From Castellaniella hirudinis_A (GTDB taxonomy: Bacteria > Pseudomonadota > Gammaproteobacteria > Burkholderiales > Burkholderiaceae_B), in NCBI RefSeq assembly GCF_047468865.1, contig NZ_JBLGTV010000013.1, forward strand, positions 1-64,000: a stretch of 64,000 nt of DNA, given 5' to 3'. Position numbers and translations under genes: made by a program. This document shows positions 63,196 through 64,000 of the stretch, piece by piece (position 1 is the first letter of the stretch; every line of letters begins with the position of its first letter). Under the pieces are notes generated by a model. It worked only from the letters and a program-made list of their open reading frames with translations, did not search any database and had not been told where the DNA came from.

Positions 63196-64000
63196 ATGAA
63201 GTCATTCAAGGCGCCCGTGCGCATGCTCTGGATCTGCCTGCTGGCCCTGGCCTGGATGCCCTGGGCCTGGGGGCACGCCAGCCTGGTGTCGTCCGTGCCG
63301 GCCGACGGCGCGGTACTGGCCCAGGGGCCGGACGCCATCCAACTGCATTTCAACGAGCCCGTCAACGCCACCGTCCTGCGGCTGATCGGCCCCGACGGAC
63401 AGGCCCACACGCTGGCCCCGGAGGGCGCGCAAGGCGCGGACATCCGCCTGACGCCGCCCAGCCCCGCCGGCGACGGCGCCTACCTGCTCAGTTGGCGGGT
63501 GGTGTCCGCCGACGGCCACCCGATCGGCGGCGCCCTGTCCTACACCCTGGGGGCCAGCGCGACCGCCCTCGCCCCCCAGGCGGCCCAAACCCTGCAAGAC
63601 CCCGCCGCGCCCCTGCGCAACGGGTTCATCTGGCTGGTTCGCTGGCTGGGCTATCTGTGCCTGTTCACCGCCGTCGGCGCCGCCCTGTTTCGCGCCATGA
63701 TGCCCAACGCATCAGCCGACCAGACCCGCTGGGCAGTCCGGGCGGCCGCCTTGGGCGGCCTGCTGCTGCCCCCGGCCCTGGCCCTGCAGGGGCTGGATCT
63801 CCTGGCGGCACCCTGGAGCCAGGCCCTGTCGGCCGCCGTCTGGCGGCAGGCCTGGGACAGCCCATATGCCGGCACTCTGATCCTGATGGGCCTGGCCCTG
63901 CTGGCGGCCGCCAGCGTGGGCCACATCCAGCGCAAACCCCTGCTGAAGCGCGTGGGCCTGGTCAGCCTGATGCTGGCGGGCGCGGCCCTGGCCGCCAGCG
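63196..64000 (+). CDS. CopC-CopD (YcnJ-like) copper resistance/uptake fusion protein, 3' end beyond window
   Basis: 268 codons present, open at the window end. A signal peptide (MKSFKAPVRMLWICLLALAWMPWAWG) is cut just before His in GHASLVSSVPADGAVL, giving the CopC N-terminal His. The CopC domain continues with IQLHFNEPVNATV and SWRVVSADGHPIGGALSYTLG (copper His). From about residue 140 the CopD membrane part starts (NGFIWLVRWLGYLCLFTAVGAALFRAMM). It probably moves copper across the inner membrane. It lies 22 bp after the YcnI-like gene. Confidence 0.9.
   Translation, partial: MKSFKAPVRMLWICLLALAWMPWAWGHASLVSSVPADGAVLAQGPDAIQLHFNEPVNATVLRLIGPDGQAHTLAPEGAQGADIRLTPPSPAGDGAYLLSWRVVSADGHPIGGALSYTLGASATALAPQAAQTLQDPAAPLRNGFIWLVRWLGYLCLFTAVGAALFRAMMPNASADQTRWAVRAAALGGLLLPPALALQGLDLLAAPWSQALSAAVWRQAWDSPYAGTLILMGLALLAAASVGHIQRKPLLKRVGLVSLMLAGAALAAS

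Overview
The window is GC-rich, densely coded chromosomal DNA from a betaproteobacterium. Several gene neighbourhoods point to the Alcaligenaceae (Bordetella/Achromobacter/Castellaniella-like): bamD-rluD-pgeF-phaC-phaB-phaR, ftrABCD ferrous iron uptake, odhA-odhB-lpdA-zapE, and a glutaryl-CoA cluster under a GcvA-type LysR regulator. The family assignment is inference; no rRNA is present to test it. I found no tRNA, rRNA, CRISPR array, prophage or insertion sequence.

Layout. 1-2.5 kb: the 3' end of an Rpn-type nuclease gene, a urea transporter and a divergent AraC regulator. 2.5-6.3 kb: class Ia ribonucleotide reductase nrdA-nrdB behind two phased NrdR boxes; both subunits have unusual sequence features. 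6.6-9.9 kb: a 12-bp tandem repeat and a CHASE-PAS-PAS-GGDEF-EAL protein with a degenerate GGDEF site. 10-13.4 kb: ftrABCD with a candidate Fur box. 13.4-19.4 kb: phaCBR, pgeF, rluD and bamD. 19.4-24 kb: a DinG/YoaA helicase and tex, followed by an imperfect direct repeat.

24-47.6 kb is the most interesting part, an almost uninterrupted block of amino acid and polyamine catabolism. It holds a PotABCD-type transporter, a MocR regulator with a class III aminotransferase, a LysR regulator with glutaryl-CoA dehydrogenase, CoA-transferase and a (glutarate) semialdehyde dehydrogenase, an ALDH7-type aminoadipate-semialdehyde dehydrogenase, an FAD amino-acid oxidase, an XRE-cupin regulator, an ornithine-cyclodeaminase-family imine reductase, a ThDP-dependent decarboxylase-like enzyme and a complete branched-chain-type ABC transporter. 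Together these encode a plausible complete route from lysine or a related omega-amino acid or cyclic imino acid to glutaryl-CoA and crotonyl-CoA. It includes a possible 2-oxo-acid decarboxylation branch that I do not recognise as a described lysine pathway.

47.6-58.4 kb is housekeeping: trpS, zapE, the 2-oxoglutarate dehydrogenase genes sucA-sucB-lpdA with an intrinsic-terminator hairpin inside the operon, and maeB. 58.4-64 kb holds an orphan type VI secretion tssE, a TPP riboswitch driving an SSS-family transporter, tenA and a DJ-1/PfpI gene, a frameshifted remnant of a pxpC/kipA-like gene, and the start of a copper locus (ycnI-like DUF1775 and a CopC-CopD fusion that runs off the window).
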